A DNA stretch of 58,125 nt, from positions 1 through 58,125 of the forward strand of contig CANFSY010000005.1 in the NCBI GenBank assembly GCA_947449875.1, given 5' to 3'. Position numbers and translations under genes: made by a program. The notes under the pieces are model-generated. The model had not been told where the DNA came from, searched no databases, and worked only from the letters and a program-made list of their open reading frames with translations. Positions within the stretch are counted from its first letter, which is position 1; the number at the start of each line of letters is the position of its first letter. This stretch comes from Paracoccaceae bacterium. GTDB taxonomy: Bacteria > Pseudomonadota > Alphaproteobacteria > Rhodobacterales > Rhodobacteraceae. Shown here one piece after another: positions 8,132 to 16,427 of the stretch.

Positions 8132-8916
8132 CCGTCCTGATCGCCATTCCTGCGCGCTACGCCTCGACCCGATATCCGGGCAAGCCTTTGGTGGCATTGC
8201 GCGGGCCGGATGGCGAAAAGACCCTGATCCGGCGCAGCTGGGAAGCGGCGATGACGGTGCGCGGCGTGGACCGTGTGGTGGTGGCCACCGATGACGACCG
8301 TATCAAAGCACATGCCGAAGGATTCGGGGCCGAGGTGGTGATGACATCCTCTGCCGCGCAAAACGGCACCGAACGCTGTGCCGAGGTGGTGCAGCAGTTG
8401 TCCGGCTTTGATGTGGTGGTGAACCTGCAAGGCGATGCACCGCTGACGCCCGCGTGGTTTGTCGAAGAGCTGGTTGCAGGCCTGCTGGCCGACCCGCAGG
8501 CCGACATCGCAACGCCTGTGCTGCGCTGCGATGGCCGTGCGGTGGCAGGGTTTCTGGCCGACCGGCGGGCAGGCCGCGTGGGCGGAACTACGGCGGTCTT
8601 TGGCGCAGGTGGCCGCGCGCTGTACTTTTCCAAAGAGGTCATCCCCTACACCGGCAAAACCTACGGCGAGGCCGAGCCGACGCCCGTGTTTCACCATGTG
8701 GGCGTTTACGCCTATCGCCCCGCAGCCCTTGCAGCCTACCCCGCTTGGCCAACCGGTCCGCTAGAGCAGTTGGAAGGCCTCGAGCAGTTGCGCTTCTTGG
8801 AACAAGGGCGCAAAGTGTTGTGCGTTGAAGTGCAAGCCCGCGGGCGGCAGTTTTGGGAGTTGAACAACCCCTCGGATGTGCCCGTGATCGAGGCGATGAT
8901 GCACGAGATGGCCTAG
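8128..8916 (+). CDS. kdsB: 3-deoxy-manno-octulosonate cytidylyltransferase (CMP-Kdo synthetase)
   Basis: A 262-aa enzyme that activates Kdo with CTP to CMP-Kdo for attachment to lipid A. The start MTVLIAIPARYASTRYPGKP is the nucleotide-binding signature of the family. VVVNLQGDAPL carries the metal-binding Asp, and a C-terminal GPLEQLEGLEQLRFLE segment is also typical. The ATG overlaps the stop of cysQ by four bases. Kdo-8-phosphate is supplied upstream through arabinose-5-phosphate; kdsD is at 49216 in this window, so two steps of one LPS pathway are about 41 kb apart. Confidence 0.95.
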   Translation: MTVLIAIPARYASTRYPGKPLVALRGPDGEKTLIRRSWEAAMTVRGVDRVVVATDDDRIKAHAEGFGAEVVMTSSAAQNGTERCAEVVQQLSGFDVVVNLQGDAPLTPAWFVEELVAGLLADPQADIATPVLRCDGRAVAGFLADRRAGRVGGTTAVFGAGGRALYFSKEVIPYTGKTYGEAEPTPVFHHVGVYAYRPAALAAYPAWPTGPLEQLEGLEQLRFLEQGRKVLCVEVQARGRQFWELNNPSDVPVIEAMMHEMA

Positions 8917-9101
8917 AGTTTTGCTGTAAGTCGCTGAATAAAGGGAATTGCTAAGATATCCGTCAGAATCGTCTAAAGAATGCATCAAAAGTCAAACTTG
9001 TTTTCAACATTTTCCATGATGCGAACCTCTTCATTTGGCACGTCTTGTGTTATGATGTGCATCGAAGGGTCAAGTGTCACAGTTAGGATTGGATAAGAAC
9101 C

Positions 9102-10016
9102 ATGGCCGCCGTTCAAACCCGTCGCATCCCCAAAGTGACCAAAGCCATCTTTCCCGTTGCAGGATTGGGCACAAGGTTTCTGCCGGCGACCAAATCCATC
9201 CCCAAGGAAATTCTGACCTTGGTCGACCGCCCCCTGATCCAATACGCCATTGACGAGGCGCGCGCCGCTGGCATCGAAGAATTCATTTTTGTCACATCAC
9301 GCGGCAAATCGGCCTTGGAAGACTACTTCGACCATTCGCCCGAACTGGAAGCGACCCTACGCCGCGCGGGCAAAGATGCCTTGTTGGAAATCTTGCGTGA
9401 GACCAACATGGAATCGGGCGCTATCGCCTATGTGCGCCAGAATCGGCCCATGGGCTTGGGCCATGCCGTCTGGTGCGCGCGCCGCTTGATTGGCGATGAA
9501 CCCTTTGCCGTGTTGCTGCCCGATGACGTGATCGCCGCCGAAAAGCCCTGCCTGCAACAAATGGTTGAGGCTTATGCCCAAACCGGCGGCAATATCGTGG
9601 CCGCGATGGAAGTGCCGCTGGAAAAAACCTCGTCCTACGGCATTTTGGATGTGCAAGACGATATGGGGTCGATCGTGGCCGTCAAAGGCATGGTCGAAAA
9701 GCCCAAATCGGGCGAGACGCCATCAAACCTTGCGGTGATCGGGCGTTATATTCTCTCGCCCAAGGTGATGCGCAATCTGGACAAGCTTAAGCCGGGCGCG
9801 GGCGGTGAAATTCAGTTGACCGACGCCATCGCCTTAGAAGCGCAAAGCCCCGGCACCGTCTTTGGCTACCGCTTTCGCGGCCAGCGGTATGATTGCGGCA
9901 CCAAAGCGGGCTTCTTGCAAGCGACGGTGGCCTTTGGCCTGTCTCGCCCCGATCTGCGCGAGGAGTTTTCGGCCTATCTCAACGACATGGTCGCCCTGCA
10001 AAAAGCGGCGCAGTAG
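9102..10016 (+). CDS. galU: UTP-glucose-1-phosphate uridylyltransferase GalU
   Basis: A 304-aa nucleotidyltransferase that forms UDP-glucose from UTP and glucose-1-phosphate, for polysaccharide, LPS and glycolipid synthesis. Visible signatures are the nucleotide-binding loop FPVAGLGTRFLPATKSIPKE, the LPDDVI metal-binding segment and the GMVEKPKSGETPS block of bacterial GalU. Length is normal. A 185-base gap with no evident gene separates it from kdsB, so it probably has its own promoter. It converges on the MaoC-like gene. Confidence 0.95.
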   Translation: MAAVQTRRIPKVTKAIFPVAGLGTRFLPATKSIPKEILTLVDRPLIQYAIDEARAAGIEEFIFVTSRGKSALEDYFDHSPELEATLRRAGKDALLEILRETNMESGAIAYVRQNRPMGLGHAVWCARRLIGDEPFAVLLPDDVIAAEKPCLQQMVEAYAQTGGNIVAAMEVPLEKTSSYGILDVQDDMGSIVAVKGMVEKPKSGETPSNLAVIGRYILSPKVMRNLDKLKPGAGGEIQLTDAIALEAQSPGTVFGYRFRGQRYDCGTKAGFLQATVAFGLSRPDLREEFSAYLNDMVALQKAAQ

Positions 10017-10032
10017 GAGTGTTACGGGTGGG

Positions 10033-10476
10033 TCATGCGCGGTGGGCCATCAGCCGCGTCTGCCCGTGCTGGACGATCTTGCCGTCTTGATTTTCAACGC
10101 TGACATCCAGCGTCAGCATGCCCCTTTTCGCGCCCGCCGCCCGCTTTGCCGCCACCGTCACAAGGGCGCGGATGCTGTCGTTGGCAAAAACCGGCGCGCG
10201 AAAGGACCAATCCCAGCCAAGGCTGGCAAAAGTAGCAAGCTGTGCCGGGGCGGTGGCTTTCAACCCCTCGACCAGCGACAAGATCAACAGGCCATGTGCC
10301 ACGCGCCGATCAAAGCCATGCGCGCGTGCACCTTCATCTGAAAGGTGTATCTCAAAGCGGTCTTGGGTGAGGGCGGCGAAGATGTCGATGGCTTCAGGTG
10401 TCACTTTGGCCCAGTCGGTCAGCAGGCAATCGCCGGTCTGCAGCTGATCAAAGGTGTAAAGGCCGGGGGGCAGCAT
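10033..10476 (-). CDS. MaoC-like (R)-specific enoyl-CoA hydratase / dehydratase
   Basis: A 147-aa single hot-dog-fold protein. The hydratase-2 motif is visible: Asp in LTQDRFEIHLSDEGAR, then the His-containing RRVAHGLLILSLVEGL helix. Family members hydrate trans-2-enoyl-CoA or act on short acyl thioesters; the actual substrate cannot be read from sequence. The ATG at 10476 overlaps a TAA on the same strand that would close a 59-aa frame upstream (10477-10656), so translational coupling with an unrecognised small gene is possible. It converges with galU with only 16 bases between stops. Confidence 0.82.
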   Translation of the reverse strand: MLPPGLYTFDQLQTGDCLLTDWAKVTPEAIDIFAALTQDRFEIHLSDEGARAHGFDRRVAHGLLILSLVEGLKATAPAQLATFASLGWDWSFRAPVFANDSIRALVTVAAKRAAGAKRGMLTLDVSVENQDGKIVQHGQTRLMAHRA

Positions 10477-11003
10477 TTACGCCAGCCCTGCTTGCAAGAC
10501 GGCCCAATCTGGCTGCGCCCACAAGCAATTGACACAGAGTTGCCCCATCGCCCTATTGGCGTGGCCCACGACCTTGGCCGGACGCGCCCTGACCCTGTGC
10601 AGATTTGGGATCAATCGCGCCATTCCTTGTGCCTTGGTTTTATGCGCTCGCGCCATCGGTGGGTTGTGGTGATCTAAAAGGAAGCATAGAAAAATGCCAA
10701 GCAGAATCTATGGCTTGCGCCTGTCGCTTGGTGCCGGAAAGGTCGCGATTTGCCTTGATCAGCGGGGCCTGTGTGCCTGACAGGCGGTTTTCGGGACTTG
10801 GTCGTAACGATCTGACCCAACGCAAAGCCGTTCCATTCCCCCACCGGTCACCGCCCCATCCAGCGGACCCCGTCAGCCGCCTGTTTTGACACATCGCACC
10901 TTGCCTCTGCCCGCTCCTTTTGTCACGCTTGGGTCAAAGGGGTCGCAAACCAGCGCTCTTTTTGTCGCGCAGGCCCTAGTCTGCATCCAAACCGGAGGCT
11001 TTC
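10477..11003. other. 527-base region without a firm gene
   Basis: The only candidate is a minus-strand frame at 10477-10656 (59 aa, ending VLQAGLA) whose stop overlaps the MaoC-like start as TAAATG. It lacks an obvious ribosome binding site and a recognisable family. Plus-strand frames in the region look non-coding. The right edge holds the leader of the flavin oxidoreductase gene, with GGAGG at 10995-10999. Confidence 0.5.
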
Positions 11004-13037
11004 ATGTCAAACGATCCCTTGCTGCAGCCCTACACACTCAAACACCTGACCCTGCGCAACCGGATCATGACGACCAGCCATGAACCCGCCTATCCTGAAG
11101 ACGGCATGCCCAAAGACCGCTACCGCCTGTACCACCTTGAACGCGCCAAAGCGGGGGTGGCGATGGTGATGACGGCAGGGTCCGCTGCCGTCTCGAAAGA
11201 CTCACCACCTGTTTTCAACAACGTTCTGGCCTATAAGGACGAGGTCGTGCCGTGGATGCGCCGCATCGCCGATGACTGCCACGAGGCGGGGGCGGCTGTG
11301 ATGATCCAGCTGACCCATCTTGGGCGGCGCACGCGCTGGGATAAGGGCGATTGGCTGCCCGTTCTGGCAGCAGGGCCCGCCCGCGAACCCAGCCACCGCG
11401 CCTTTCCAAAGGTGATGGAAGATTGGGATATTTCCCGTGTGATCAACGACTTCGCCGACGCCGCCGAGCGGATGAAAGAGGCGGGTCTGGATGGGGTGGA
11501 ATTCGAATGCTACGGCCACCTGCTGGACCAGTTCATGTCGCCTTTCACCAACGCGCTGCCAGCGCCTTATGGCGGCAGCCTTGAAAACCGCGCCCGCTTT
11601 GCGATGGAGATGTTGGCCGCCGTGCGCAAACGGGTGGGCAACACGTTCCTGCTCGGAATGCGCTATACGGCGGACGAGGCGGAAGCCGGTGGTATTGACG
11701 CCGACGAAGGCGTGGCGATCGGCAAGATGTTTCGCGACAGTGGTATGGTCGATTTTCTCAACATCATCAAAGGGCGCATCCATACCGACGCCGCCATGAC
11801 CGATGTGATCCCGATTCACGGCATGAAATCGGCCCCGCACTTGGATTTTGCAGGCCGTATGAAGGCCGAAGTCGGCATGCCCACCTTTCACGCCGCGCGC
11901 ATTCCCGATGTGGCCACGGCACGGCATGCCATCGCCTCGGGACTGTTGGATATGGTGGGCATGACCCGCGCCCATATGGCCGACCCGCATATCGTGCAAA
12001 AGATCGTCGAAGGGCGCGAGCATGACATCCGCCCGTGCGTGGGTGCCACCTATTGCCTTGACCGCATCTATCAAGGCGGCATGGCGCTTTGTATTCACAA
12101 CCCCGCCACGGGCCGCGAAGAAACCATGCCCCATACCATCAAACCCGCCGCCACCAAACGGCAGGTCGTGGTCGTGGGGGCAGGCCCCGCCGGTCTAGAG
12201 GCGGCACGGGTCGCCGCCGAACGCGGCCATAAGGTAACGGTGTTTGAAGCCGCACCCGAAGCCGGCGGCCAAGTGCGGCTGATCGCCCAAACCAAACGCC
12301 GCGCCGAGATGATCGGCATCACCGACTGGCGCATGGCGCAATGCGCAGCGCTGGGGGTAGAGTTTCGCTTTAACACATGGGCCGAGGCCGATGATGTGAC
12401 CGCCCTGAACCCCGATGTGGTGATTATCGCCACAGGCGGCATCGCGCAAAAAGACATTCTGACCGCCGGAAACGAGCTGACGGTATCGGCTTGGGATATC
12501 CTGTCAGGTGATGTGAAACCCGGCCAAAACGTGCTGCTTTACGACGATGCAGGTGACCACACCGCGCTGCAAGCCGCCCAACTTCTAGCCGAATCGGGCG
12601 CCGTGGTCGAGGTGATGACCCCCGACCGCACCTTTGCCCCCGATGTGATGGCGATGAACTTGGTGCCCTATATGCGCGCCATTCAAGATAAAAAGGTGAC
12701 CTTCACAGTCACCTATCGGCTGACCTGTGTTGCCAAAGAGGGCAATCTGATCAAGGCCACCATTGACAGCGACTATAGCAAACTGGGCCTCACGCGCAGC
12801 TTTGATCAGGTCGTGGTCAACCACGGCACGGCCCCGCTGGATGAATTGTATTTCGCGCTGAAACCTCGCTCTGTCAACCTTGGGGCGGTGGACTATGACG
12901 CGCTGATTGCCAGCCAACCGCAGACGTTTGGCGGCGGGCCTGCGGGCTTTCAACTGTTTCGCATCGGCGACGCGGTCGAGGCGCGCAATATCCATGCCGC
13001 CATTTACGATGCGCTAAGAGTGACGTCGGTGGTGTGA
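11004..13037 (+). CDS. NADH:flavin oxidoreductase with FMN, Fe-S and FAD/NAD(P) modules (DgcA / TMADH-like)
   Basis: A 677-aa three-module protein. Residues 1-340 form an Old-Yellow-Enzyme-like FMN barrel (IQLTHLGRRT, NALPAPYGGSLENRARF). Residues 345-363 hold a cysteine cluster. From about 386 a two-dinucleotide-binding reductase follows (VVVVGAGPAGLEAARVA). This architecture occurs in 2,4-dienoyl-CoA reductase, trimethylamine dehydrogenase and N-methyl-amino-acid demethylases such as DgcA. The CVGATYC cluster looks more like the demethylase subgroup than FadH, which suggests a methylated amine or betaine substrate; that is inference. One cluster cysteine is replaced by Ala348. GGAGG precedes the ATG by five bases. 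It appears to be a single-gene unit. Confidence 0.85.
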   Translation: MSNDPLLQPYTLKHLTLRNRIMTTSHEPAYPEDGMPKDRYRLYHLERAKAGVAMVMTAGSAAVSKDSPPVFNNVLAYKDEVVPWMRRIADDCHEAGAAVMIQLTHLGRRTRWDKGDWLPVLAAGPAREPSHRAFPKVMEDWDISRVINDFADAAERMKEAGLDGVEFECYGHLLDQFMSPFTNALPAPYGGSLENRARFAMEMLAAVRKRVGNTFLLGMRYTADEAEAGGIDADEGVAIGKMFRDSGMVDFLNIIKGRIHTDAAMTDVIPIHGMKSAPHLDFAGRMKAEVGMPTFHAARIPDVATARHAIASGLLDMVGMTRAHMADPHIVQKIVEGREHDIRPCVGATYCLDRIYQGGMALCIHNPATGREETMPHTIKPAATKRQVVVVGAGPAGLEAARVAAERGHKVTVFEAAPEAGGQVRLIAQTKRRAEMIGITDWRMAQCAALGVEFRFNTWAEADDVTALNPDVVIIATGGIAQKDILTAGNELTVSAWDILSGDVKPGQNVLLYDDAGDHTALQAAQLLAESGAVVEVMTPDRTFAPDVMAMNLVPYMRAIQDKKVTFTVTYRLTCVAKEGNLIKATIDSDYSKLGLTRSFDQVVVNHGTAPLDELYFALKPRSVNLGAVDYDALIASQPQTFGGGPAGFQLFRIGDAVEARNIHAAIYDALRVTSVV

Positions 13038-13174
13038 TGGTTTTGGAAGTGCCCAAAATTTAGCCATCTTTACATTGCACAACATTTTTCCTTCGTAAGG
13101 GCGCAAGATTTGTCTGGCAGCGCCTTAGAAAAGACAAAAAGGTTATTTTAACACCTTTCAGACCACGAACCGAT

Positions 13175-14167
13175 GTGAACCGCGCGTTCATATCCCCTAG
13201 TGACCTGGAGATGAAATTGCCTTCAAGTGAAAAGTTGCACGCCTGCGTTGACGTTGTTTTGGTTTCTTCAGGCCCCCTGTCGGGCATGGCCAGCCCGCAG
13301 CTTGCCCGTTATTTTGATCTGCCCCTCGCCATGGCAGAGGCGCTCTTGGCCAAAGGCAGCGGGCCTATTGCCACACAAATGCCGCACAGCCGCGCAAGGG
13401 CGGCTGTCGGCATTTTGGCCAGCTTTGGTGTTCGTCTGGCCATCGTGCCCATCGGCGACACAGCCCTGCCTGACCTGTATGACCTATGCCTGCATCTGAC
13501 CGACCGGCGCGCGGCACCCTTTGTCGACCAAAAACTGCGCGATCTTGGCCTTTGGGTTTGCGCTGACCGGCCCGATTTCTATGGCCCGGGCGGGGTGCAA
13601 ATCACGAACCTAGACAAGGCCTTGGCCGAACAGGCCGTATCAGCTTTGGAATGCGCCGCTGGCGTGGATGTGATGGCTTGCGCGCAAAACGACGCGCTGT
13701 ACGATCTGTTTCTGGCGTCAGGCCAGACCCGATCCGAACTTGCGCCGCAGATGGCCTACCTGACGGCCATGGGCTGCCGCGCGCCGCACCCGTGGCCTGC
13801 CGTGGCCGTTGGCCTTGACCGTCCCATGCTGGCCCATTTCGAATCGCGGTTTGCCAACCACGGGTTGGTCTGCGTCAATCAAGCATTTCAACGCTATGAT
13901 CTGATTATGACCGGGCTTGGCGACGTGTCGATCCGCGATTTTGTCGACTTCCTGACCGTGCGCGGTCATACCCCGTCCGTGGCGTTTGACGAGGTGACGC
14001 ATGCGCAAGGTTTGACGATTGAATATGCCCTGAACCGCAAGGCGGCAGAGCAGTTCGTGGCCGATTACACGATGATTGGGCTGCAAGTGCGGGCCGAATT
14101 TGTCCTGCGCCAAGAGAAAGTCATTAAAATGTCGCAGGTTAAGCCGGGATTCATCAAGGTCACCTAA
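13175..14167 (+). CDS. uncharacterised flagellar-locus protein built of four degenerate repeats
   Basis: This 330-aa protein was not recognised. By eye it holds four units starting near residues 25, 102, 176 and 241 (VDVVLV, YDLCLHL, YDLFLAS, YDLIMTG). Each runs about 65-77 residues to a helix and a final strand such as RARAAVGILASFGVRLAIV or AAEQFVADYTMIGLQVRAEF. No signal peptide or membrane segment is visible, so it is probably cytoplasmic. It lies 31 bases before motB on the same strand. A motor- or C-ring-associated role is conceivable, given that fliG and fliM were not found nearby. GTG at 13175 is used as the start; ATG at 13211 is an alternative and neither has a good ribosome binding site. 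Confidence 0.7.
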   Translation: MNRAFISPSDLEMKLPSSEKLHACVDVVLVSSGPLSGMASPQLARYFDLPLAMAEALLAKGSGPIATQMPHSRARAAVGILASFGVRLAIVPIGDTALPDLYDLCLHLTDRRAAPFVDQKLRDLGLWVCADRPDFYGPGGVQITNLDKALAEQAVSALECAAGVDVMACAQNDALYDLFLASGQTRSELAPQMAYLTAMGCRAPHPWPAVAVGLDRPMLAHFESRFANHGLVCVNQAFQRYDLIMTGLGDVSIRDFVDFLTVRGHTPSVAFDEVTHAQGLTIEYALNRKAAEQFVADYTMIGLQVRAEFVLRQEKVIKMSQVKPGFIKVT

Positions 14168-14198
14168 GATCGGACTTGGGTAGATTACGGGTGCAAGA

Positions 14199-15020
14199 AT
14201 GGCTGGGCAGACAAATGCCGCGCCAGCTCTCATCAAACGGAAGAGACATGTCGTCGCAGTCGGTCGCCACGGTGGGGCGTGGAAGATTGCTTATGCCGAC
14301 TTTGTGACGGCCATGATGGCCTTCTTCATGCTGATGTGGCTGATCAACGCGACGACAGACGATCAACGCAAGGGAATTGCGGATTACTTCAATCCGACGG
14401 TCCATATCACCAATGTGGTCTCTGGTGGCGATGGGGTGTTGGCGGGCAGCTCTGTTTTCAAGGACAAGACGCTGGCCCAAACAGGCATCGGACAAATCTC
14501 TGGCTTTGCCGCGACATCCGATGGCACCGATACACAGGCCGTGGTTGACCAAACCGCGCAATATGCCGAACTGCAATCGGCCCTTCAGGGCAAGGGCGGC
14601 GAAAGCCAAACGATGGAGCGGTTGCTGAGCCATGTCGTCACCCAAGTCACCGACGAGGGCTTGGTGATCGACGTGTTCGACACCGCTGAAAGCCCCTTGT
14701 TTGACCCAGAAACCGCCCAGCCAACCCAAACACTGGCGGCGCTATCCGCGCTTTTGGCAGATGTCTTGGCGATGACAACCAACGGGGTCGCCGTCGACGG
14801 GCATGTTCGGTCATATCCGGTCGTTTTGGTCAAAAATCCCGGTTGGGACCTGTCAGCTGAACGCGCCCAAGCGATGCGGCTTTTGTTGCAAAATGCGGGG
14901 TTGGATCAGGGACGTATCGCGAGAATCAGCGGCCATGCCGACCGCAAACCTTCAACCGCCAATCCGATGGCGGTACGCAACAACCGCATCGAGGTGATTT
15001 TGCTGCGAAGGGATCGTTAA
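14199..15020 (+). CDS. motB: flagellar stator protein MotB
   Basis: A 273-aa stator subunit that anchors the MotA-MotB ion channel to peptidoglycan. A basic N-terminus is followed by one membrane helix, KIAYADFVTAMMAFFMLMWL (residues 29-48), in which D34 is the ion-binding Asp. A periplasmic linker leads to an OmpA-like domain ending SGHADRKPSTANPMAVRNNR. The proton- versus sodium-type cannot be decided here. motA lies about 10 kb away at 24804, so the stator genes are split between two blocks. Confidence 0.95.
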   Translation: MAGQTNAAPALIKRKRHVVAVGRHGGAWKIAYADFVTAMMAFFMLMWLINATTDDQRKGIADYFNPTVHITNVVSGGDGVLAGSSVFKDKTLAQTGIGQISGFAATSDGTDTQAVVDQTAQYAELQSALQGKGGESQTMERLLSHVVTQVTDEGLVIDVFDTAESPLFDPETAQPTQTLAALSALLADVLAMTTNGVAVDGHVRSYPVVLVKNPGWDLSAERAQAMRLLLQNAGLDQGRIARISGHADRKPSTANPMAVRNNRIEVILLRRDR

Positions 15021-15039
15021 ACGCCTAACATTTGATCTG

Positions 15040-15054
15040 TTAGTCGTTTCTTAA
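15040..15054 (+). promoter_or_regulatory. CtrA-like binding site upstream of flgE
   Basis: TTAG-N7-TTAA matches the CtrA consensus TTAA-N7-TTAA at seven of eight positions. It lies 54 bases before the flgE start in the 87-base motB-flgE gap. Confidence 0.55.
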
Positions 15055-15107
15055 GACGCAGGGCGCAATCTGCAGATATCGATGCTAGCTGCAGAAAGGC
15101 GCTATAG

Positions 15108-16418
15108 ATGACGATCGCTTCTTCGCTGAATGCGGGGGTGGCCGGGTTGAACGCAAACGCCAACCGCCTGTCCACCATTTCAGACAATATCGCCAACGCC
15201 TCTACCTACGGGTACAAGCGGGTGACGTCTGACTTCTACTCTGTCGTCATTCATGGCGATCTGAGCACGGCCTATTCCGCCGGTGGGGTTCGGTCGACCA
15301 CGCATCGGCTGATCGATGAACATGGGCCTTTGTTGGTGACCCAGAATTCCACCGATCTTTCGTTAGACGGGCGTGGGTTTATGCCGGTGACCACCATTGA
15401 TTCGATCCACCGTGGCGATTCCACACTGCCGGTCAGCTTGGCCACGACCGGCTCTTTCAAGCCCGACGCAGACGGGATCTTGCGCACCTCTGCCGGTCAG
15501 GTGCTGATGGGGTGGCGGGCCAATGCAGATGGCACGATGGGAACCTATTCGCGCAACACGATGTCAGACCTAACGCCGGTTCAAATCGCCCCCGATTTGT
15601 TAGAGGCGAACCCCACAACCGCCATGACCCTATCGGCCAACCTGCCCGCCAAGGCCACTCAAGTCGGGGCCAACGGGCAAACCTATACGATGTCGGTGCC
15701 CTACTATGGCAACCTTGGTGGACAAGAGACGCTGGATTATGTCTTCACACCCTCGGTTCCGCAAACTGGCGGGGCGACAAACACATGGACGATGCAAATC
15801 TCTGACAGCGCCTCTGGCGGGGCGGTTATTGGCACCTACACCGTCACCTTTGATGGCACCCAAGGGGCTGGCGGAACCATCGCTTCGGTGACACCGCTCA
15901 ACAGCAGCCCGGCTTATGACAGCGCCAGCGGTGTCATTTCCTTGACAACCGGCGGCGGTCCTTTGGCCCTGAATATCGGAATCCTTGGCGAAAAGGGCGG
16001 ACTCTCGCAGTTGGACGCCAACTTTGCGCCGATTGGCAAAGCAACCAACGGCAGCCCTGTGTCGCGCCTGATCAGCGTCGAAATTGACGACAGCGGCTTT
16101 CTGCATGCCAATTACGGTCAGGGCTTTTCAAAAGTTGTCTACCAAATCCCCGTGGTCGACGTGGCCAATCCCAATGGCTTGGCCTCTGTTTCCAACCAAA
16201 CCTACAACATCACAGCCGAGTCGGGTTCGTTTTTTCTGTGGGATGCCGGCGATGGGCCAACAGGCAATGTGATGGGCTACAGTATGGAGCAATCGACCAC
16301 CGATGTAACATCGGAATTAACCAACCTGATCAGCACCCAGCGCGCCTATTCATCCAACGTCAAGGTGATCCAGACGGTGGACGAAATGCTGCAAGAAACC
16401 GCCAACCTCAAACGCTAG
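15108..16418 (+). CDS. flgE: flagellar hook protein FlgE
   Basis: A 436-aa hook subunit exported by the flagellar type III system and polymerised into the universal joint. The N-terminal D0 region (LNANANRLSTISDNIANAST) and the C-terminal heptad region (TNLISTQRAYSSNVKVIQTV) are conserved. The middle, with the Gly/Thr-rich segment around residues 140-330, is the variable hook surface. It is the first gene of a flgE-flgK-flgL-flgI run and follows a CtrA-like site. There is no signal peptide, as expected. Confidence 0.95.
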   Translation: MTIASSLNAGVAGLNANANRLSTISDNIANASTYGYKRVTSDFYSVVIHGDLSTAYSAGGVRSTTHRLIDEHGPLLVTQNSTDLSLDGRGFMPVTTIDSIHRGDSTLPVSLATTGSFKPDADGILRTSAGQVLMGWRANADGTMGTYSRNTMSDLTPVQIAPDLLEANPTTAMTLSANLPAKATQVGANGQTYTMSVPYYGNLGGQETLDYVFTPSVPQTGGATNTWTMQISDSASGGAVIGTYTVTFDGTQGAGGTIASVTPLNSSPAYDSASGVISLTTGGGPLALNIGILGEKGGLSQLDANFAPIGKATNGSPVSRLISVEIDDSGFLHANYGQGFSKVVYQIPVVDVANPNGLASVSNQTYNITAESGSFFLWDAGDGPTGNVMGYSMEQSTTDVTSELTNLISTQRAYSSNVKVIQTVDEMLQETANLKR

Positions 16419-16427
16419 GGGGCTTAG

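Noticed and set aside
13175-14167. Calling the 330-aa protein FliG or FliM
   Set aside because: Length and position fit, but no FliG armadillo motifs, no FliM CheY-binding start and no SpoA domain were seen.
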